Assembly: GCF_012720115.1 (NCBI RefSeq)
Contig: NZ_VNWN01000002.1
Span: 558,001-622,000, forward strand
Reading direction: 5' to 3'
DNA: 64,000 nt
DNA from: Sneathiella chinensis
Lineage (GTDB): Bacteria > Pseudomonadota > Alphaproteobacteria > Sneathiellales > Sneathiellaceae
Position numbers and translations under genes: made by a program
Notes under the pieces: generated by a model
Seen by the model: only the letters and a program-made list of their open reading frames with translations
What the model was told of the DNA's origin: nothing
The model's database searches: none
Part shown: positions 44,041 through 53,372 of the stretch, one piece after another
How positions within the stretch are numbered: position 1 is the stretch's first letter
Layout: each line of letters opens with the position of its first letter

Positions 44041-44877
44041 ATGACTATAGAAACAACAGAAAATAACCCCGTCACTGTAAACAGGGACGCGGGCGACACA
44101 AATCATATCGGCCTGGTGAACTGGCTCGGGCTTTACACATTGCTTGCCAAGGAAATCAAGCGGTTCCTGAAAGTGCCGGCGCAGACCATCTTTGCGCCGA
44201 TGATGACGACCCTGCTGTTTCTGGCCATCTTCACACTGGCCTTCGGGGGCTCCGGCCGCTATGTGGGCGAGGTGAGCTTCTCGGCCTTTCTGGCGCCGGG
44301 CCTGATCATGATGTCCGTGATCCAGAATTCGTTTGCCAATACCTCGTCATCGCTGGTGATTGCCAAGGTACAGGGCAACATCGTGGATGTTCTGATGCCG
44401 CCCCTGTCGGCGCTGGAACTGACGGTCGCCTATGCTTTCTCCGGTCTGGCGCGGGGCTTGGTCGTGGCCCTTGCGGTGGCCACCTGCATGTGGCTGTTCA
44501 TTGATCTTCGGGTGCATTCCTGGGGGGCGGTGATCTATTTCGTCATTGGTGCGGGCCTGATGCTGTCCCTGCTGGGCGTGATCGGCGGGATCATTTCTGA
44601 CAAGTTCGATCATATTGCGGCCGTGACCAACTTTGTGGTGATGCCGCTGTCCTTCCTGTCCGGGACCTTCTATTCCATCGAGCGCCTGACCGGTATCTGG
44701 TATGAAATCAGCCACCTGAACCCGTTCTTCTACATGATTGACGGGTTCCGTTATGGCTTTATCGGCACGTCCGACAGCACCCTTCTGAAAGGGGCGCTGG
44801 TGGTTGGTGTGCTGGACCTGATTCTTTTTGCTGTTGTCTGGGCGCTGTTCAAGCGCGGCTACAAGCTGAAAGCCTAG
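44041..44877 (+). CDS. ABC-2-type transporter permease
   Basis: A 278-residue membrane protein with six TM segments of the ABC-2 fold. The coupling region is LLAKEIKRFLKVPAQTIFAPMMTTLLFL, and SFLSGTFYSIERLTGIWYEISHLNPFFYMIDGFRYG is the conserved permease signature. Such proteins export polysaccharides, lipids or drugs with a separate ATPase. No ATP-binding subunit is in the window, so it is an orphan half here. Confidence 0.88.
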   Translation: MTIETTENNPVTVNRDAGDTNHIGLVNWLGLYTLLAKEIKRFLKVPAQTIFAPMMTTLLFLAIFTLAFGGSGRYVGEVSFSAFLAPGLIMMSVIQNSFANTSSSLVIAKVQGNIVDVLMPPLSALELTVAYAFSGLARGLVVALAVATCMWLFIDLRVHSWGAVIYFVIGAGLMLSLLGVIGGIISDKFDHIAAVTNFVVMPLSFLSGTFYSIERLTGIWYEISHLNPFFYMIDGFRYGFIGTSDSTLLKGALVVGVLDLILFAVVWALFKRGYKLKA

Positions 44878-44885
44878 GGAAACAC

Positions 44886-44953
44886 CGGGGCGAACGCCCC
44901 GAAACCCCTTCACAATAAAGAGTTTGATTGACAGGAAACGCGGTCCTGTCAAT
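44886..44953. repeat. hairpin and perfect 9-bp dyad upstream of argD
   Basis: CGGGGC-GAAC-GCCCCG (44886-44901) could be a weak terminator of the permease gene, though no T tract follows. ATTGACAGG (44927-44935) and CCTGTCAAT (44945-44953) form a perfect dyad with a 9-nt spacer, about 96 nt before argD, probably an operator. Confidence 0.5.
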
Positions 44954-45048
44954 ACTTCCGCGCTTTCTCGGGTCGCGAGGCGGTTTTCATCCCGATTCGC
45001 GCCTGTTACCCTACAGACATTGCGTCGATTTACCTGTGGAGAAAGCAC

Positions 45049-46221
45049 ATGATACCCGCGTTGTTATCAAATTATGCTCCTGCTGATCTTTCCTTCGAAA
45101 AAGGAGAGGGTGCGTACCTGATGGGGAACGACGGGCGACGATATCTGGATTTTATTGCGGGTATTGCAGTGACATCCCTCGGTCACGGGCATCCGCGTAT
45201 CATGGAAGCCCTGGTCGAACAGGCGTCAAAGGTCTGGCACGTATCCAACGTGTTCCGCATTCCCGGACAGGAGGAACTGGCCCGCAAGATGGTGGATGCC
45301 ACCTTTGCCGATGCGGCCTTTTTCTGTAACTCCGGCGCCGAGGCCAACGAGGCCGGCCTGAAAATGATCCGCAAATATTTCAGCAGCAACGGACAGCCTG
45401 AACGCTATCGCGTGATTGCGTTTGACGGGTCGTTCCACGGCCGGACACTGGCAACCATTGCCGCCGCCGGTCAGGACAAGCTGCTGGACGGCTTTGGCCC
45501 GGCCATGGACGGTTTCGACCATATTCCCGTGGGCGATATTGACGCTGTGCGGGCGGCCATCACGGACGAGACCGCCGGTATCATCATCGAACCCATCATG
45601 GGCGAGGGCGGCATCAAGGTGGTGGACCCCGATTTCCTGCGGGCGCTGCGCGCCTTGTGCGATGAAACCGGCCTGTTGCTGATGTTTGATGAAATCCAGA
45701 CCGGTATGGGCCGGACAGGCAAGCTGTTCGCCTATGAGCATCTGGGCATTGCCCCGGATATCCTGACCTCCGCCAAGGCGCTTGGAAACGGGTTCCCGAT
45801 CGGGGCCTGTCTGGCGGTTGAAAAAGTGGCCAAATGCATGACCGCAGGCAGCCACGGGTCAACCTATGGCGGCAATCCGCTGGCCGTTGCCGTGGCCGGT
45901 GCGGTTGTGGATGTCATGACCGAAGACGGTTTCATGGACCGGGCGGCCCGCATGGGCGGACATCTCAAGCAGTCCCTGTGCGGCGTGGCCGATCGGTATC
46001 CGTCCGTTATCGAGGAAGTGCGCGGCGTTGGCCTGCATCTTGGGCTGAAATGCAAGACCGAGAATACCCGGTTGCTGCAAGCGCTGCGCAAGAACGGTGT
46101 TCTGGTGGCACCGGGCGGGGACAATGTGGTGCGTTTGTTGCCGCCACTGATTATTGAAGAACAACAGATCGCCGAATTTATCGAGGCGCTGGAACACGCC
46201 TGTGAGGAGCTGGCAGAATGA
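45049..46221 (+). CDS. argD: acetylornithine aminotransferase
   Basis: Class III PLP aminotransferase of 390 residues, fourth step of arginine synthesis, and able to act in lysine synthesis. The N-terminal [23 protein letters not shown], the motif [20 protein letters not shown], the substrate Asp in [14 protein letters not shown], and the PLP Lys in [11 protein letters not shown] are clear. GGAG precedes the ATG. The stop overlaps argF by 4 bp (ATGA). Confidence 0.95.
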   Translation: MIPALLSNYAPADLSFEKGEGAYLMGNDGRRYLDFIAGIAVTSLGHGHPRIMEALVEQASKVWHVSNVFRIPGQEELARKMVDATFADAAFFCNSGAEANEAGLKMIRKYFSSNGQPERYRVIAFDGSFHGRTLATIAAAGQDKLLDGFGPAMDGFDHIPVGDIDAVRAAITDETAGIIIEPIMGEGGIKVVDPDFLRALRALCDETGLLLMFDEIQTGMGRTGKLFAYEHLGIAPDILTSAKALGNGFPIGACLAVEKVAKCMTAGSHGSTYGGNPLAVAVAGAVVDVMTEDGFMDRAARMGGHLKQSLCGVADRYPSVIEEVRGVGLHLGLKCKTENTRLLQALRKNGVLVAPGGDNVVRLLPPLIIEEQQIAEFIEALEHACEELAE

Positions 46222-47150
46222 CCCAACCTACCCATTTTCTTGACCTGCACGAAATTGACAAGGCCGCGCTGCGGACCATGATTGACGATGCGCTGGCCGT
46301 GAAAAAGGCGCGTTCCGGAAAGCCGAAAGGAACCCGCGACGACGATCGTTCGCTGGAAGGGCGGACACTTGCCGCCATTTTCGAGTTCCCCTCAACCCGG
46401 ACCCGTGTGTCCTTTGACATGGCCATGCGTCAGTTGGGCGGCGATACAATGGTGCTGAACAGTGGCGATCTGCAACTGGGGCGCGGCGAAACCATTGCCG
46501 ATACGGCGAAGGTCCTGTCCCGCTTTGTGGATGCCATCATGATCCGCACCAGTGACCATGGCAAGCTGCTGGAACTGGCGGAAAACGCCACCATTCCCGT
46601 CATCAACGGCCTGACCAATGACAGTCACCCCTGCCAGTTGATGGCCGATATCCTGACCTTCGAGGAGCATAAAGGCTCCATTGAAGGCAAGGTCGTCGCA
46701 TGGAGCGGCGATGGCAACAACATGGTGTCCTCTTGGATTCACGCGGCTGGCCAGTTCGGCTTTGAATTCCGCGTTGCCTGCCCGGAAGCCCTGTCCCCCG
46801 ATCCGCGAGCCCTTGACTGGGCTCGTCAGACCGGGGCCAATGTGCATGTTACCCGCGATGCGGACGAAGCCGTTCGCGGTGCCGATTGCGTGGTCACGGA
46901 TACGTGGGTTTCCATGGGCGATGACGCTGGCGACCGCCACAATCTTCTGGCGCCGTTCCAGGTGACAGAAAAATTGATGGAAAAAGCGGCCAGTGACGCC
47001 ATATTCATGCATTGTCTACCGGCCCACCGGGATGAAGAGGCGACGGCGGCTGTCATGGATGGCCCCCAGTCGGTGATCTTCGATGAAGCGGAAAACCGTC
47101 TTCATGCCCAGAAGGCCGTCTTGCGTTGGTGTCTTGGACAGACACGCTAG
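46218..47150 (+). CDS. argF: ornithine carbamoyltransferase
   Basis: Forms citrulline from ornithine and carbamoyl phosphate. The 310-residue product has the carbamoyl-phosphate motif [29 protein letters not shown], the ornithine loop DTWVSMGDD and the catalytic MHCLPAHR. Coupled to argD; hslO starts 20 nt after. Confidence 0.96.
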   Translation: MTQPTHFLDLHEIDKAALRTMIDDALAVKKARSGKPKGTRDDDRSLEGRTLAAIFEFPSTRTRVSFDMAMRQLGGDTMVLNSGDLQLGRGETIADTAKVLSRFVDAIMIRTSDHGKLLELAENATIPVINGLTNDSHPCQLMADILTFEEHKGSIEGKVVAWSGDGNNMVSSWIHAAGQFGFEFRVACPEALSPDPRALDWARQTGANVHVTRDADEAVRGADCVVTDTWVSMGDDAGDRHNLLAPFQVTEKLMEKAASDAIFMHCLPAHRDEEATAAVMDGPQSVIFDEAENRLHAQKAVLRWCLGQTR

Positions 47151-47170
47151 TTTTATATATTGGTATCCTC

Positions 47171-48100
47171 ATGTCTGAACCGCAGAACAAACCCATTCTT
47201 GTCGATAACCTGATCCAGCCGTTCCAGATGGCCGAAGCCGGTGTTCGTGGCCGCCTTGTCCGTCTGGGCGATGTGGTCGATACGATCCTGAACCGGCACG
47301 ACTATCCGGAACCGGTCGCCCGGTTTCTGGGGGAAACGCTGGTTCTGGCCGCCATTCTGGGCGGGGCGTTGAAATTCGACGGTATTTTCACGGTTCAGAC
47401 AAAGGGGGACGGCGCCATCTCCATGATGGCCGCCGACATGACCACGCCGGGTGACCTGCGGGGCTATGCCGCGTTCGACCCGGACAAGCTGGCCGCGGTT
47501 GCCGCCGGGGCCAACGGCGATCCGGTCAAAAGCTATTTCGGCAAGGGCTATGCCGCCTTTACCATCGATACCCGGGATACGGATCACCGCTATCAGGGGA
47601 TTGTGGAACTGGAAGGCACCAATCTGGCCGAATGTATGGAAAATTATTTCACCCGTTCGGAACAGCTTGAAACCGCCCTCAAGGTGGCTGTGGACCGTGT
47701 CGATGGCAAATGGCGGGCTGGCGGGATCATGGTCCAGCGGCTGCCCTTCGAGGCCTCCAAGTGCGGCGATCAGGAAGAATATGAGGATGGCTGGCGGAAC
47801 GCCAAGGCCCTTCTTGGCACTGTGACCGTCGAGGAACTGACCGGTGCACGTCAGAAGACCTCGGAGCTGCTGTACAAGCTGTTCCACGAGGATGGGGTCT
47901 GGCTGTATGATCCGCAGCCCTTGCAGGATCAGTGCAGTTGCAGTGGCAAGCGGGTGATTGCCACCCTGAAAACCTTTGCCGCCGCCGATCTTGCGGATAT
48001 GGCGGATGACGGGGTGATCACGGCGGATTGCCAGTTCTGCAATACCCAGTATCGCTACGCGCTTGACGATATCGAGGCCGAGAAAAACGCGGCCTCCTGA
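47171..48100 (+). CDS. hslO: redox-regulated chaperone Hsp33
   Basis: A 309-residue holdase activated by oxidation. The C-terminal zinc centre is CxC...CxxC: QCSCSGKR and DCQFCNTQYRY. The N-terminal domain has VRLGDVVDTILNRHDYPEPVARFLGETLVLAA. The ATG at 47171 gives the usual N-terminus. It is in the argD-argF run, as in other alphaproteobacteria. Confidence 0.95.
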   Translation: MSEPQNKPILVDNLIQPFQMAEAGVRGRLVRLGDVVDTILNRHDYPEPVARFLGETLVLAAILGGALKFDGIFTVQTKGDGAISMMAADMTTPGDLRGYAAFDPDKLAAVAAGANGDPVKSYFGKGYAAFTIDTRDTDHRYQGIVELEGTNLAECMENYFTRSEQLETALKVAVDRVDGKWRAGGIMVQRLPFEASKCGDQEEYEDGWRNAKALLGTVTVEELTGARQKTSELLYKLFHEDGVWLYDPQPLQDQCSCSGKRVIATLKTFAAADLADMADDGVITADCQFCNTQYRYALDDIEAEKNAAS

Positions 48101-48179
48101 CAGGTTTCATCAAATTGCCCTCTTCATTCTGCATCGTCTACCGGCTATTGTTGGGGCGAAATTCAGCATCGAGGTGGGA

Positions 48180-48773
48180 ATGATCAAGTTGAACCGAATT
48201 GTTTTGATGGTGGGGGCCGCCTTGGCCCTCGTCCTCTCCGGGTGTGTCTCTACCCCTGAAAAGCAGACCTTCGCGGATATCACGTTCCAGCACTTGACCC
48301 CGATCAATCTGGATGTGGGGGAAATCCGCGTGGTCAACGATTTCCGGGCACCGTTGAAGGCCCCGCATGTGGAACATGAACTGCCGGTCAAGATTGACCA
48401 GTCCGTGACCCGCTGGGTTCGGGACAGGCTGAAGGCTGTGGGGAACTCCGGCTCGGTTGCGGTGGTGACCATCAAGGATGCCAGTGCGGTCGAAACTTCC
48501 CTTGAGAAGACAACAGGCCTGTCCGGTCTGGTCACGCGGGATCAGGCGGAACTCTATACCTTTCAGGTGGACGTGGACCTTCAGATCCAGACCATTTCAG
48601 GGTCCCGTGGCTTTGCCAATGCGGTTGCCAAGCGGCAGAAATCCGTGCCGGAGGATATCAGCCTGAACGACCGGGAACAGGTCTATTACGGACAGGTGGA
48701 ACGCCTGATGCAGGACTTTGATCTGGAGATGGAAAAGAATATCCGCCAGTTCATGTCCGCCTTTGTCCGTTAA
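48180..48773 (+). CDS. putative lipoprotein of unknown function
   Basis: A 197-residue exported protein with a lipobox (LVLSGCVST). The mature part has a predicted alpha/beta fold beginning TFADITFQHLTPINLDVGEIRVV and a C-terminal helix, RLMQDFDLEMEKNIRQFMSAF. The layout recalls small LPS- or ABC-auxiliary lipoproteins, but I recognise no family. The ATG at 48180 follows GAGGTGGG. 79 nt after hslO and before a strong terminator. Confidence 0.8.
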   Translation: MIKLNRIVLMVGAALALVLSGCVSTPEKQTFADITFQHLTPINLDVGEIRVVNDFRAPLKAPHVEHELPVKIDQSVTRWVRDRLKAVGNSGSVAVVTIKDASAVETSLEKTTGLSGLVTRDQAELYTFQVDVDLQIQTISGSRGFANAVAKRQKSVPEDISLNDREQVYYGQVERLMQDFDLEMEKNIRQFMSAFVR

Positions 48774-48805
48774 GCCCGGAAGGGCGGACCTGATCGCGAG
48801 ATGAC

Positions 48806-48836
48806 AGGCAGTGCCCCGGCGGGGCGCTGCCTTTTT
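48806..48836 (+). terminator. intrinsic terminator
   Basis: A 12-bp stem (48806-48817 with 48821-48832, one G-U pair) has a 3-nt loop and is followed by five T. It ends the argD-hslO-lipoprotein strand. Confidence 0.88.
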
Positions 48837-48882
48837 GTTGGAAAGGTGGAGAGAGCGAGAGCGCTTTTCCCGGCAAGCTCGA

Positions 48883-50334
48883 TCAGCGCTGCCAGAACCG
48901 TTTTGTGAACAGGACCAGCACGGTAAACAGTTCAAGACGGCCTAGCAGCATGCCAAGGGACATCAGCCACTTGGCAGAGTCGGGCAGAGACTTGAAGGAC
49001 CCGGACGGCCCCACGATATCGCCGAGCCCCGGTCCCACATTGGCGATGGCCGTCCCGGCGCTGGAAATGGCGGTCAGGAAGTCAAGGCCGGTCAGGCTGA
49101 GCGCCACGGTCAGCAGGGCAAAGGTGGCCATGAACAGGAACATGAAGCTCATCACGGCGGTGATGGTGTCCCGGCCCAGCGGGCGCCCGTTATACTGGGG
49201 CTGGAAAATCCCGTTCGGCTGGATCAGTTGTTTCAACTGGCAGCTCAGGGACTCGAACACCACCTGAAAGCGGAAAATCTTGATCCCGCACGAGGTGGAC
49301 CCGGCGCAGCCGCCGACAAACATCAGGAAGAAGAACACCGCCACCGCAAAGCCGCCCCACGCGTTATAGTCTGTGGTGGCATAGCCGGTCCCGGTAATGA
49401 CCGAGGTGACGTTGAACGCCGCATAGCGGACGGCCATGACAAGGCTGACCTCGGCGGTGGCCAGTTGCCATGCGGTCATCAGGAAGATGCCGAACACCAA
49501 AATCACCAGGAACCAGCGGACCTGGCTGTCATTGGCAAGGCTGCCGGGTTGTCCCTGTGTCAGGCGCATATACAGCAGGAAGGGCAGGCCGCCAAGGATC
49601 ATGAAGACCACGGCAACGGCGTCAATCAGGGCATTGTCAAAATGCCCCATGGACCCGTCCGAGGTCGAGAAACCGGCGGTCGAAATGGTGGTCATGGCAT
49701 GGGCCACGGCCTCAAAGAAGCTCATGCCCGCCAGATAATAACAGATGGTGCAGATGATGCTGAGGATCAGGTAGATGGAGCCGATGCTCTTGACGATCTC
49801 GGCAACGCGGGGCAGGGCCTTTTCCGACGAGGCTTCCGCCCCCTCCATGCGGAATAGCTGCATTCCGCCGACCCGCAGCAGCGGCAGGATGGCGATGGCC
49901 ATGACAATGATGCCAATGCCGCCCAGCCATTGCAGCAGGGCGCGCCACAGCAAGATGCCCGGCGGGGCGAAATCAAGGCCTGTCAACACGGTGGAGCCGG
50001 TGGTGGTCAGCCCGGACATGGCCTCGAAATAGGCATCTGTATAGCTGATATCCAGTTCGCTGAAGGTTAGCGGCAGGGCGGCGAAGGCCGGGATCATCAC
50101 CCAGGAGACGGTGGTCAACAGAAAGGCCTGCCGGACACTGAACTCCATCTGGCTTTCCCGGTTCGACAGGAACAGCCCGCCGCCGATGAAAATGGCAACG
50201 ACGGCGGCGGCCAGAAAGACCTGCCAGTCCTGATGCCCGAAATACAGGTCAACCGCAGCCGGGATCAGCATGGCCAGACCCAGAACCGTCAGAAGCATAC
50301 CGGTAATGGCAGAGATCAAACGGAAATTAATCAA
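48883..50334 (-). CDS. trkH: Trk/Ktr potassium uptake membrane subunit TrkH
   Basis: A 483-residue K+ channel-like subunit with four M1-P-M2 repeats. Pore-loop regions include MSGLTTTGSTVLTGLD, MTTISTAGFSTSDGS, SVITGTGYATTDYN and ATSSAGTA-like SSAGTAIANVGPGLG, which carry the filter glycines. The regulatory TrkA is not in the window. It converges on the lipoprotein gene. Confidence 0.94.
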   Translation of the reverse strand: MINFRLISAITGMLLTVLGLAMLIPAAVDLYFGHQDWQVFLAAAVVAIFIGGGLFLSNRESQMEFSVRQAFLLTTVSWVMIPAFAALPLTFSELDISYTDAYFEAMSGLTTTGSTVLTGLDFAPPGILLWRALLQWLGGIGIIVMAIAILPLLRVGGMQLFRMEGAEASSEKALPRVAEIVKSIGSIYLILSIICTICYYLAGMSFFEAVAHAMTTISTAGFSTSDGSMGHFDNALIDAVAVVFMILGGLPFLLYMRLTQGQPGSLANDSQVRWFLVILVFGIFLMTAWQLATAEVSLVMAVRYAAFNVTSVITGTGYATTDYNAWGGFAVAVFFFLMFVGGCAGSTSCGIKIFRFQVVFESLSCQLKQLIQPNGIFQPQYNGRPLGRDTITAVMSFMFLFMATFALLTVALSLTGLDFLTAISSAGTAIANVGPGLGDIVGPSGSFKSLPDSAKWLMSLGMLLGRLELFTVLVLFTKRFWQR

Positions 50335-50358
50335 CGGGGCCTGACTCCGGGGTTCGGG

Positions 50359-50964
50359 CTAGCGACGGTCGACGAACGACAGCAGTTCGCGCCGGGTGAT
50401 GTCAGAGTCGCGGAAACAGCCCAGCATGGCGCTGGTGATCATGGTAACGCCGTCCTTGTGGACCCCGCGTGTGGTCATGCACTGGTGGGCGCTTTCGATG
50501 ATCACGGCCACGCCTTTCGGTTTCAGGGCATGGTCGATGGTTTCGGCAATCTGCTGGGTCAGCTTTTCCTGGATTTGCAGGCGCTTCGAGAAGGCGTCCA
50601 CGACCCGCGCCAGCTTGGAAATGCCCACCACCCGGTTGTTGGGCATATAGGCCACATGGGCGACCCCGATAATGGGAACCATGTGATGCTCGCAATAGCT
50701 TTCCAGACGAATGTCCTTCAGGACAATCATCTCGTCATAGCCATGCACCTCCTCAAAGGTGCGTTCCAGATATTCCTCGGGGTTCTCGTTATATCCGGCG
50801 AAAAATTCCAGATAGGATCGGGCGACACGGTCCGGGGTGCCGAGAAGCCCTTCGCGGGACGGATCGTCGCCTGCCCATCGGATCAGGGTGCGGACAGCTT
50901 CTTCCGCTTCTGCTTTTGTGGGTTTGTCCATCATAGTCTTTGTAACCGGGCTAGATTTGCTCAT
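50359..50964 (-). CDS. folE: GTP cyclohydrolase I
   Basis: First enzyme of folate (and queuosine) synthesis, making dihydroneopterin triphosphate from GTP. About 201 residues. Zinc ligands are Cys and His in [13 protein letters not shown] and Cys in [35 protein letters not shown] is the signature. I start at ATG 50964 (MSKSSPV); the ATGs at residues 11-12 of that frame are alternatives. It ends 24 nt before trkH on the same strand. Confidence 0.95.
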   Translation of the reverse strand: MSKSSPVTKTMMDKPTKAEAEEAVRTLIRWAGDDPSREGLLGTPDRVARSYLEFFAGYNENPEEYLERTFEEVHGYDEMIVLKDIRLESYCEHHMVPIIGVAHVAYMPNNRVVGISKLARVVDAFSKRLQIQEKLTQQIAETIDHALKPKGVAVIIESAHQCMTTRGVHKDGVTMITSAMLGCFRDSDITRRELLSFVDRR

Positions 50965-51057
50965 TCTGTGTATCTCACTAAAGAATATCGGGGGGGGTTG
51001 CAAGCCATCTGTTCTGTTGGCTGCCGCCGTCCCCTGTGATACGGAGCAGGGAAGCGA

Positions 51058-51465
51058 TCAGTTCAGGCGCGGTTTCTCATGGGGGCTGTCCAGCGAGAAG
51101 GCGGGGATATCCACCGCCAGCCAGTCGCCGCCCTCCACTTCCATGTCGTAGGTCCCCACCATGATGCCGGACGGGGTCCCAAGGGGCGTTCCGCTGGTAT
51201 ATTCATAGCTTTCGCCGGGGGCCAGCACCGGCTGTTCCCCGACCACGCCCGCGCCCCGGACAACCTCGGTCCGCCCATCGGCATCGGTGATGTGCCAGCA
51301 TCGCTGGCGCAGGGTGACCGTGCGGGTTCCCTTGTTGTGGATACGCACCTTGTAGGCCCAGACATACAATCCGTCTGCCGGGTCCGAGCGTTCACTGAGA
51401 AACACGGGAAGGACCGATACCTCGATGCCTTCCGTTGTTTTTGAATATGCGGCTTCCCAAGTCAT
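51058..51465 (-). CDS. apaG: ApaG (DUF525) protein
   Basis: A 135-residue fibronectin-III-like protein. ADGLYVWAYKVRIHNKGTRTVTLRQRCWHITDADG and the end TYDMEVEGGDWLAVDIPAFSLD are family-typical, with GxGVVGEQPVLAPGESYEYTSGTPL between. Linked to divalent cation (Co2+/Mg2+) phenotypes in enterobacteria; mechanism unknown. 51466-51616 holds no gene. Confidence 0.93.
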   Translation of the reverse strand: MTWEAAYSKTTEGIEVSVLPVFLSERSDPADGLYVWAYKVRIHNKGTRTVTLRQRCWHITDADGRTEVVRGAGVVGEQPVLAPGESYEYTSGTPLGTPSGIMVGTYDMEVEGGDWLAVDIPAFSLDSPHEKPRLN

Positions 51466-51616
51466 TTTGGGCCTCGTTCTTTTCCCGTTGCCGGGCCTGT
51501 TTCCGGCAGATTACCTGAAAAACCTCATCTTCCCCACTTTTTTCCTGTGGGTGTTTCGGAACGCGAGGGGGCGCGGCACCGGCACCCGGCGCCCGCCATC
51601 CCCGTTCCGGCCCGGA

Positions 51617-52816
51617 TCAGGACAGGGCTTCGCCCAGATCCGCAATCAGGTCGTCCGCATCCTCCAGCCCGACAGACAGGCGGACCATCCCTTCGGAAAT
51701 ACCCAGATGCCGTTTCAGGTCTTCCGAGACACTGGCATGGGTGGTGGTGGTCGGATGGGTGATCAGGCTTTTGGAATCGCCAAGATTGTTGCTGATATCG
51801 ATCAGGTTCAGCTTGTTCAGGAAGGCAAAGGCCTTGTCCTGTCCGCCTTCCAGTTCGAAACTGACCAGCGTGCTGCCGCGTTTCATCTGGCGGCGGGCCA
51901 GATCGGCCTGCGGGTGGCTGTCGCTGCCCGGATAGATGACCTGCTGGATGCCTTTGGCATTTTCAAGGAAGGCGGCGATCTTTTCCGCGTTGTCCGTCTG
52001 CCGGTTAACCCGAAGGTCCAGCGTCTCCAGACCCTTCAGAAGGTTCCACGCGTTGAACGGGCTGAGGGCAGGGCCGGTATGTTTCAGGTAAGGGGACAGG
52101 GTTTCCTCGATAAACTCCTCGTCGCCAAGAATGACACCGCCAAGGCAGCGGCCCTGACCGTCGATATGCTTGGTGGCGGAATAAACCACCACATCGGCGC
52201 CCAGTTCCAGCGGCTTCTGGAAGATGGAGGTGGCGAACACGTTGTCCACGATCACCTTGGCGCCGACCGCATGGGCCATCTCGGCAACGGCGGCGATATC
52301 GACAATTTCCAGCGTCGGGTTGGACGGGGTTTCAAGGAACACGGCGGCGGTCTCCGGCGTGAAGGCGGCCTTCCATTGATCCAGATGGGTGCCGTCCACC
52401 AGCGTGATACCAACGCCGAAGCGGGGCAGGATTTCCTCGATGATATAAAGACAGGAGCCGAACAGCGCCTTTGGCGCCACCACATGATCCCCGGCCTTCA
52501 ACTGACACATCAGCGCCGCGTTGACAGCGGCCATGCCACTGGAGGTGCCCCGGGCGCCGCCTGCCCCTTCAAGGGCCTGCATGCGTTCCTCGAACACGGA
52601 CAGGGTGGGGTTGGCATAGCGGGAATAGATATAGCCTTCATTTTCACCGGTAAAGCGCCCGGCGGCTTCCTCGGCGCTGTCATAGACAAAGCCGGAATTC
52701 ATGAAGATCGCTTCAGAGGTTTCCTTGAACTGGGACCGGCTCAGTCCCCCGCGCACCAGTTTGGTGGCTGTTCCTACGTTACGATTACGGATACCTTTGT
52801 TTCTTGTCACAGTCAT
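51617..52816 (-). CDS. metZ: O-succinylhomoserine (or O-acetylhomoserine) sulfhydrylase
   Basis: PLP enzyme of the Cys/Met-metabolism family, about 399 residues, forming homocysteine from an O-acylhomoserine and sulfide. The PLP Lys is in VVYSATKHIDGQGRCLGG, the aromatic stacking region is YIYSRYANPT, and RGTSSGMAAVNAALM is near the cofactor phosphate. The ATG at 52816 is preceded by GAGGT; the frame upstream runs into the leader terminator. It is controlled by the SAM-II element just upstream and works with MetX/MetW at 3.3-5.1 kb. Confidence 0.94.
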   Translation of the reverse strand: MTVTRNKGIRNRNVGTATKLVRGGLSRSQFKETSEAIFMNSGFVYDSAEEAAGRFTGENEGYIYSRYANPTLSVFEERMQALEGAGGARGTSSGMAAVNAALMCQLKAGDHVVAPKALFGSCLYIIEEILPRFGVGITLVDGTHLDQWKAAFTPETAAVFLETPSNPTLEIVDIAAVAEMAHAVGAKVIVDNVFATSIFQKPLELGADVVVYSATKHIDGQGRCLGGVILGDEEFIEETLSPYLKHTGPALSPFNAWNLLKGLETLDLRVNRQTDNAEKIAAFLENAKGIQQVIYPGSDSHPQADLARRQMKRGSTLVSFELEGGQDKAFAFLNKLNLIDISNNLGDSKSLITHPTTTTHASVSEDLKRHLGISEGMVRLSVGLEDADDLIADLGEALS

Positions 52817-52832
52817 TTTGACCTCGAGGCAT

Positions 52833-52860
52833 AAAAAAACCCCGACCACCAGTCAGGGTT
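52833..52860 (-). terminator. leader terminator of metZ (SAM-II expression platform)
   Basis: On the minus strand AACCCTGAC (52860-52852) pairs with GTCGGGGTT (52846-52838) with one G-U pair, followed by a T run (to 52833). It ends 17 nt before the metZ ATG. Confidence 0.9.
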
Positions 52861-52870
52861 CTCACGAGCC

Positions 52871-52928
52871 CCGACCTTTTAGCGTTTCATTTAACGTGGC
52901 CGCAAGCCGGTCGGCACAAATCACCACG
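52871..52928 (-). ncRNA. SAM-II riboswitch
   Basis: Minus-strand element matching the SAM-II consensus. P1 is CGTGG (52928-52924) with CCACG (52899-52895), then the conserved GTTAAA and the CGCTAAAAGG box (52884-52875). The P1 loop segment CCGACC (52914-52909) is complementary to the 3' GGTCGG (52876-52871), forming the pseudoknot. It senses S-adenosylmethionine and should turn metZ off. The neighbouring antiterminator and terminator make transcriptional control likely. Confidence 0.93.
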
Positions 52929-52936
52929 GAGGCCTG

Positions 52937-52964
52937 ATTATGGGAAACAGGCGGGTGCTGTCAA
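52937..52964 (-). promoter_or_regulatory. sigma-70 promoter of metZ
   Basis: On the minus strand TTGACA (52964-52959) and CATAAT (52942-52937) are separated by 16 nt. Transcription would begin close to 52930, right at the 5' edge of the SAM-II aptamer. Confidence 0.75.
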
Positions 52965-53037
52965 GTGTCTGAAATCGGTGTTTTGTTCGTATTTTTTATT
53001 GTGCTTTTTCAGCACATTATGTACATATCGCCAAGAG

Positions 53038-53111
53038 GCGGGCGTAGCTCAATGGTAGAGCAGGAGCTTCCCAAGCTTAAGACGAGGGTTCGATTCCCTT
53101 CGCCCGCTCCA
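53038..53111 (+). tRNA. tRNA-Gly (anticodon CCC)
   Basis: A 74-nt cloverleaf with encoded CCA. The acceptor is GCGGGCG/CGCCCGC, the D arm is GCTC-AATGGTA-GAGC, and the anticodon loop TTCCCAA gives CCC, reading GGG. The T arm has GGTTCGATTCC. A TGTGCT-TTTTC-AGCACA inverted repeat lies upstream at 53000-53016. Confidence 0.95.
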
Positions 53112-53193
53112 GATTTTCCCTCGAATTTTCCTGTATTTCTGCGGCTATCGCCTTGGTTTGCCCCGGCGAATTTGCGCGTTTTTCCCGCGCCCG

Positions 53194-53361
53194 CTACACG
53201 TAGAAAATCAGCGCCTGCAGGGCCAGATAGACGGCGATGGCGATCAGGAACAGGTTGATGCTGCGGTCTGCGGCCTTGCCCATTTCTTTCAGCTTCTTTG
53301 CGAACAGAAGGCGCCCGATAAACAGGGCGACGAAGGCGATAAGCAGGATTTTCAGCAGCAT
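53194..53361 (-). CDS. small two-helix membrane protein (55 residues)
   Basis: A minus-strand frame from ATG (53361) to TAG (53194). It encodes two hydrophobic helices, KILLIAFVALFIGRLLF and NLFLIAIAVYLALQALIFYV, joined by a basic amphipathic loop, AKKLKEMGKAADRS. AAAAGAG precedes the ATG by about 6 nt. It begins 11 nt after the diguanylate cyclase stop, so it is almost certainly co-transcribed. I recognise no family. Partner, anchor or regulator of the cyclase is inference. Confidence 0.72.
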   Translation of the reverse strand: MLLKILLIAFVALFIGRLLFAKKLKEMGKAADRSINLFLIAIAVYLALQALIFYV

Positions 53362-53372
53362 GGGGGCTCTTT

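Noticed and set aside
51425-52834. A 469-codon plus-strand frame across metZ
   Set aside because: It runs opposite metZ and through its leader terminator; no recognisable domain.
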